Shown here one piece after another: positions 6,007 through 8,367 of a DNA stretch of 8,367 bases. The stretch comes from an uncultured Bacillota bacterium. Its GTDB lineage: Bacteria > Bacillota > JAAYKD01. The notes under the pieces were generated by a model. The model saw only the letters and a list, made by a program, of their open reading frames with translations. It did no database searches and was not told the origin of the DNA. Position 1 is the first letter of the stretch; the number at the start of each line of letters is the position of its first letter. The stretch spans positions 1 through 8,367 of the forward strand of contig CALCNS010000007.1 in NCBI GenBank assembly GCA_937897315.1, given 5' to 3'. A program made the translations under genes and the position numbers.

Positions 6007-6237
6007 ATGATTATTAAAGTATTAGGAACCGGTTGCGCGAAGTGCAAAAGTTTAGAAGCCAATGCTCGTCAAGCCGTGGCCGAAATGGGTATCACTGCCG
6101 AAGTCGTCAAGGTGCAAGATATGAAAGATATTATGGCCTTTGGTGTATTACGTACCCCTGCTCTGGTTGTGGACGAAAAAGTGGTTGTCTATGGCAAAGT
6201 ACCAACCGTAGAAGAAGTGAAAGCATTTCTAAAGTAA
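6007..6237 (+). CDS. Small thioredoxin-like CxxC protein
   Basis: A 76-residue protein of the short thioredoxin/glutaredoxin-like family (TM0996/MTH895 type). It opens MIIKVLGTGCAKCKSLEANA with Cys10 and Cys13 as the redox pair, and Pro51 in VLRTPALVV is the expected cis-proline beside the active site. GKVPTVEEVKAFLK closes the fold. The length is normal for this minimal family, so the gene is complete. AAGGAGGAG (5991-5999) is 7 bases before the ATG, the strongest ribosome site in the window, suggesting high synthesis. It is third in the ars operon, 54 bases after the permease. In this setting it may reduce or carry thiol-bound metalloid, or maintain permease or repressor cysteines; this is inferred from context only. 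Confidence 0.9.
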   Translation: MIIKVLGTGCAKCKSLEANARQAVAEMGITAEVVKVQDMKDIMAFGVLRTPALVVDEKVVVYGKVPTVEEVKAFLK

Positions 6238-6283
6238 GATTGCATTGGTTCGATCTCGCGAATGTGTTACGACATTTCGTCAA

Positions 6284-6326
6284 AAGAAGCAGCAGAATGA
6301 TCTCTATTCTGTTGCTTCTTCCTTTT
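6284..6326 (+). terminator. Terminator of the ars operon
   Basis: A 15-base-pair stem (6284-6298 with 6306-6320, one G-U pair) has a 7-base loop and is followed by CCTTTT. The T-run is short and offset by two bases, but the stem is long and sits 46 bases after the thioredoxin-like gene, where an operon end is expected. Confidence 0.75.
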
Positions 6327-6343
6327 GCTGACCCAATGAAGGG

Positions 6344-6355
6344 AAACATATGTTT
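6344..6355. promoter_or_regulatory. 12-bp perfect palindrome upstream of the XRE regulator
   Basis: AAACATATGTTT is an exact palindrome 40 bases before the regulator's start codon. It overlaps the -10 position of a weak possible promoter (TTGCTG 6325-6330, 18 bases, TATGTT 6349-6354). XRE proteins bind as dimers to such sites, so autoregulation is plausible but unproven. Confidence 0.4.
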
Positions 6356-6395
6356 TCTACCGAACTCATCTTCTACTATGGTAAGGGGTGAGGAT

Positions 6396-6986
6396 ATGAG
6401 TCGCATTGGTATCATCATTAAGGAATTAAGACAAATCAAAAACCTATCTAGAACCGAACTGGCAGAGGGAATCTGCACGGAGAAGTATATCTATCTCATT
6501 GAAAAAGGCAAACGTACTCCTTCATCGGAGCTGTTGATCTTGCTGGGCAGACGTTTAGGAGAAGATTTATTGGCTCAATTTAAGTTTTCCAACTGCGATG
6601 ATCCGGTTACCATTTCGAAAATGCAATTCAAGTTGGGTGAACAAATCCGGCAAGGGGAGTATGAGCAGGGGTTTTTGCTGACGCAAGAAGCCGAGCGATA
6701 TTCCGATAACACCAAAGTTCCTTGGAAGCACATGCTCAAGGCCAATCGTATTTTGTGCCAAATGCAACGAAGCAAAGAGTATGAACAGGCCATCGCCGAA
6801 GCAGAACAAGCCCTTGCCAGCATGGAAAAGCGATTTAATGTGGGGTTTTGCGGTTTGTTTTATCGCCTGATTCAGTTATATGCCTACCACCAACTAGGAA
6901 AAAACGAGGATTTTGAGCAGCTCCTGCGTACCATGTTTTCGCTACTGAACTTGCGTTACAGCTTTCATGATACCTCTACAAATTAA
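6396..6986 (+). CDS. XRE-family helix-turn-helix regulator with short helical tail
   Basis: A 196-residue protein. Residues 4-60 form a Cro/C1-type helix-turn-helix (IIIKELRQIKNLSRTELAEGICTEKYIYLIEKGKRTPSSELL...). Residues about 70-190 are helical with TPR-like pairs, for example LGEQIRQGEYEQGFLLTQEAERY, KANRILCQMQRSKEYEQAIAEAEQAL and LIQLYAYHQLGKNEDFEQLL. This resembles clostridial HTH-TPR regulators, in which the helical part often senses a peptide or partner. Those I recall are about twice as long, so this one may be truncated after roughly four helical hairpins. No continuation is visible in any frame after the stop. The ATG at 6396 follows AAGGGG (6383-6388) by 7 bases; an in-frame ATG at 6378 lacks such a site. 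The target is unknown; its own palindrome or the nearby ABC transporter are candidates. Confidence 0.82.
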   Translation: MSRIGIIIKELRQIKNLSRTELAEGICTEKYIYLIEKGKRTPSSELLILLGRRLGEDLLAQFKFSNCDDPVTISKMQFKLGEQIRQGEYEQGFLLTQEAERYSDNTKVPWKHMLKANRILCQMQRSKEYEQAIAEAEQALASMEKRFNVGFCGLFYRLIQLYAYHQLGKNEDFEQLLRTMFSLLNLRYSFHDTSTN

Positions 6987-6990
6987 AAGG

Positions 6991-7026
6991 AATACATCAA
7001 GGGGTTTTTCATCCCTTTGCTGTATT
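6991..7026 (+). terminator. Probable terminator after the XRE regulator
   Basis: AATACATCAAGGG (6991-7003) pairs with CCCTTTGCTGTATT (7013-7026) with one bulge and one mismatch, giving about 12 base pairs around a 9-base loop. It begins 4 bases after the stop codon. The downstream T-content is weak, so termination may be inefficient. Confidence 0.5.
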
Positions 7027-7173
7027 GTTGTACAAGTAAATAGTAGTAACAATAGTTCTATATACAACTGTCTATCAGTATGTTAAGATTTTCACGGATT
7101 ATGTGATTGGAGCTTGTCTCCGTTGTATATTCTTACAGAGAGAGAAAAAGAGAGTGGGAAAACAACCATACAA

Positions 7174-7211
7174 AGCAGCAGGATCGTGACGATCCTGCTG
7201 CTCTTGTTTTT
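7174..7211. terminator. Bidirectional terminator between convergent genes
   Basis: A perfect 13-base-pair stem (7174-7186 with 7190-7202) has a 3-base loop. On the plus strand it is followed by CTTGTTTTT. On the minus strand it lies 24 bases beyond the ABC transporter stop and is followed by a weaker T-rich tract. It should end the minus-strand transporter transcript and also catch read-through from the XRE gene. Confidence 0.82.
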
Positions 7212-7225
7212 CCTCTTCTCTTTCT

Positions 7226-8367
7226 TTAGGCACCTTGACTTACATAGTACTGTGATTGGGCTTGCCACATTTCGGCGTAAAGCCCGTTTGCTTTCTCGAG
7301 TTCTTCCCAGGTGCCATATTCCACCAATCGTCCTTCGTTGAAGACGGCGATATGGTCGCAGAATCGGCAACTGGATAAGCGATGGGAAATATAAATCGCC
7401 GTGCGGTTGTCCACCAACTCATTGAATTTACTGTAGATTTCGTATTCGGCATAGGGGTCTAGGGCCGCTGTGGGTTCATCTAGGACCACAATGGGGCAAT
7501 CTTTGTACACTGCTCTGGCTATGGTTAGCTTCTGCATTTCACCACCCGAGAGCTCAATGCCATCTTCTTCAAAATTCTTATAAAGGGGAGTCTCAATGCC
7601 CTTCGGCAAACGGGCAATACGTTCGGTCAAACCAGCCTTATGCAAGGCTTCTTCGACATCTTGTGCATCACAGGGCTGATTCATGCATATGTTCTCGCGA
7701 ATGCTAAAGGAGAATAACTTGAAATCCTGAAAGACAACCGCCAGAAGCTTGTAATACTCTTCTTCGCTGTATTCTTGAATATTGCGACCGTTCAGTAGAA
7801 TCGTCCCTTTCTCCGGGGCATACAAGCGGCATAGTAGTTTGATGAATGTGGTCTTACCGGCACCATTGGGGCCAACCACCGAAAGTTTTTCGCCGGCACG
7901 CAAGGATAGGGAGACATCTTTGAGGGTATATTCCTCACTACGGGGGTATTTAAACCACACATGTTGAAATTCTAGGGCGAGTGGTTGGTCATCCACCACC
8001 GGCTTGGCCGTACCGGAAGCATGTCGCTTGGGCAAGCTCTCAAAGTCTAGGTATTTACCAATGTAGATGCTGTATTGGCGAAACTCCACATAGCTGTTGA
8101 GCAAAAGGGAAATATGATTGGCAAACGACACAGAGGCTGAGACGAATAAGCTGAAATCACCAATGCCAATGCGCTTTAAGTAAACCTGCCAGACCATGTA
8201 GGCATATATCACCGCCATTTGCACCTGCAAGATGGCTTGAGACAACCCTTCATATTGACCAAACATATTGAACATACGTACGAACAATCCGCAATCTTTT
8301 TCGTGGAAATCACTCAGTTTGTCGTGCAAATAGGGCTTCATATGAAACAGGCGAATGTCTTTCGCGA
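7226..8367 (-). CDS. ABC exporter, C-terminal part (end of membrane domain plus ATPase)
   Basis: The frame stays open to the window edge (AKDIRLFHMKPYLHDKL), so the gene is partial at its 5' end and the internal ATG at 8341 is not taken as the start. The visible part is 380 codons. Numbering from that internal Met, residues 1-100 are the last membrane-domain helices, including AILQVQMAVIYAYMVWQVYL. From about 123 the nucleotide-binding domain is complete: Walker A GPNGAGKT (157-164), Q-loop Gln205 in VFQDFKLF, signature LSGGE (264-268), Walker B IVVLDE (284-289) and the switch histidine His320 in ISHRLSS. This is a fused permease-ATPase half-transporter of the peptide/drug exporter type, which works as a homo- or heterodimer in the cytoplasmic membrane. 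The substrate is unknown. Its promoter lies outside the window, and it ends at the shared terminator. Confidence 0.92.
   Translation of the reverse strand, partial: AKDIRLFHMKPYLHDKLSDFHEKDCGLFVRMFNMFGQYEGLSQAILQVQMAVIYAYMVWQVYLKRIGIGDFSLFVSASVSFANHISLLLNSYVEFRQYSIYIGKYLDFESLPKRHASGTAKPVVDDQPLALEFQHVWFKYPRSEEYTLKDVSLSLRAGEKLSVVGPNGAGKTTFIKLLCRLYAPEKGTILLNGRNIQEYSEEEYYKLLAVVFQDFKLFSFSIRENICMNQPCDAQDVEEALHKAGLTERIARLPKGIETPLYKNFEEDGIELSGGEMQKLTIARAVYKDCPIVVLDEPTAALDPYAEYEIYSKFNELVDNRTAIYISHRLSSCRFCDHIAVFNEGRLVEYGTWEELEKANGLYAEMWQAQSQYYVSQGA

Noticed and set aside
6033..6395. Long open frame leading into the XRE regulator through the thioredoxin-like gene
   Set aside because: It is an out-of-phase reading of the thioredoxin-like gene and the terminator; the protein sequence only becomes family-like at 6396, where a ribosome site is present.
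7060..7130. 9-bp inverted repeat ATATACAAC / GTTGTATAT separated by 53 bases
   Set aside because: AT-rich, short and widely spaced in a noncoding gap; chance is likely and no promoter anchors it.
7114..7341. Plus-strand frame with a hydrophobic stretch across the convergent intergenic region
   Set aside because: It runs through the terminator hairpin and into the antisense of the ABC ATPase, and its hydrophobic run comes from the T-rich tract; no ribosome site.

Overview
The window looks like chromosomal DNA of a low-to-moderate GC Gram-positive (Bacillota, probably clostridial) anaerobe. The evidence is strong AAGGAGG-type ribosome binding sites, two near-consensus sigma-A promoters, a YitT-family membrane protein, an XRE regulator of a style common in clostridia, and an ArsR/permease/thioredoxin cassette typical of anaerobes. 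I cannot name a genus.

Layout. (1) 3-680 holds the 3' part of a gene that looks like a P-loop nucleotide-kinase-like protein. Its reading frame is interrupted by a TAA at 42-44, so it is probably a pseudogene. Its last codons and stop lie inside a perfect 26-bp inverted repeat (668-741) that resembles a REP element. (2) 814-3411 is a three-gene unit: a nucleotidyltransferase-acetyltransferase fusion, a 69-residue two-helix membrane protein and a class I methyltransferase. The chemistry (NMP transfer, acetylation, methylation) recalls small-molecule or antibiotic modification, but no substrate can be read from the sequence. (3) 3415-4476 is a YitT-family gene with its own promoter, a terminator-like hairpin in its leader and a strong terminator behind it. 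(4) 4498-6326 is an arsenic-type operon: a consensus promoter overlapping an 11-bp inverted-repeat operator, an ArsR repressor with a Cys-x-Cys metalloid site, an ArsP-type permease, a small CxxC thioredoxin-like protein and a terminator. (5) 6344-6986 is a stand-alone XRE/HTH regulator with a short helical C-terminus, preceded by a 12-bp palindrome. (6) 7226-8367, on the minus strand, is the C-terminal part of an ABC exporter whose ATPase domain is complete. It converges on the regulator through a shared intergenic stretch with a 13-bp perfect hairpin.

Base composition changes between the YitT gene and the ArsR gene. The first block is markedly C-rich on the plus strand with C-ending codons, while the ars block is not. 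The two halves may therefore have different histories. The best-supported regulatory unit is the ars operon: ArsR would sit on the operator next to the -10 box and release when it binds trivalent arsenic or antimony, allowing production of the permease and the thiol protein. No CRISPR array, tRNA, rRNA, transposase or phage gene is visible. No stretch over 300 bases lacks a gene; the longest gap, 6987-7225, holds two hairpins.
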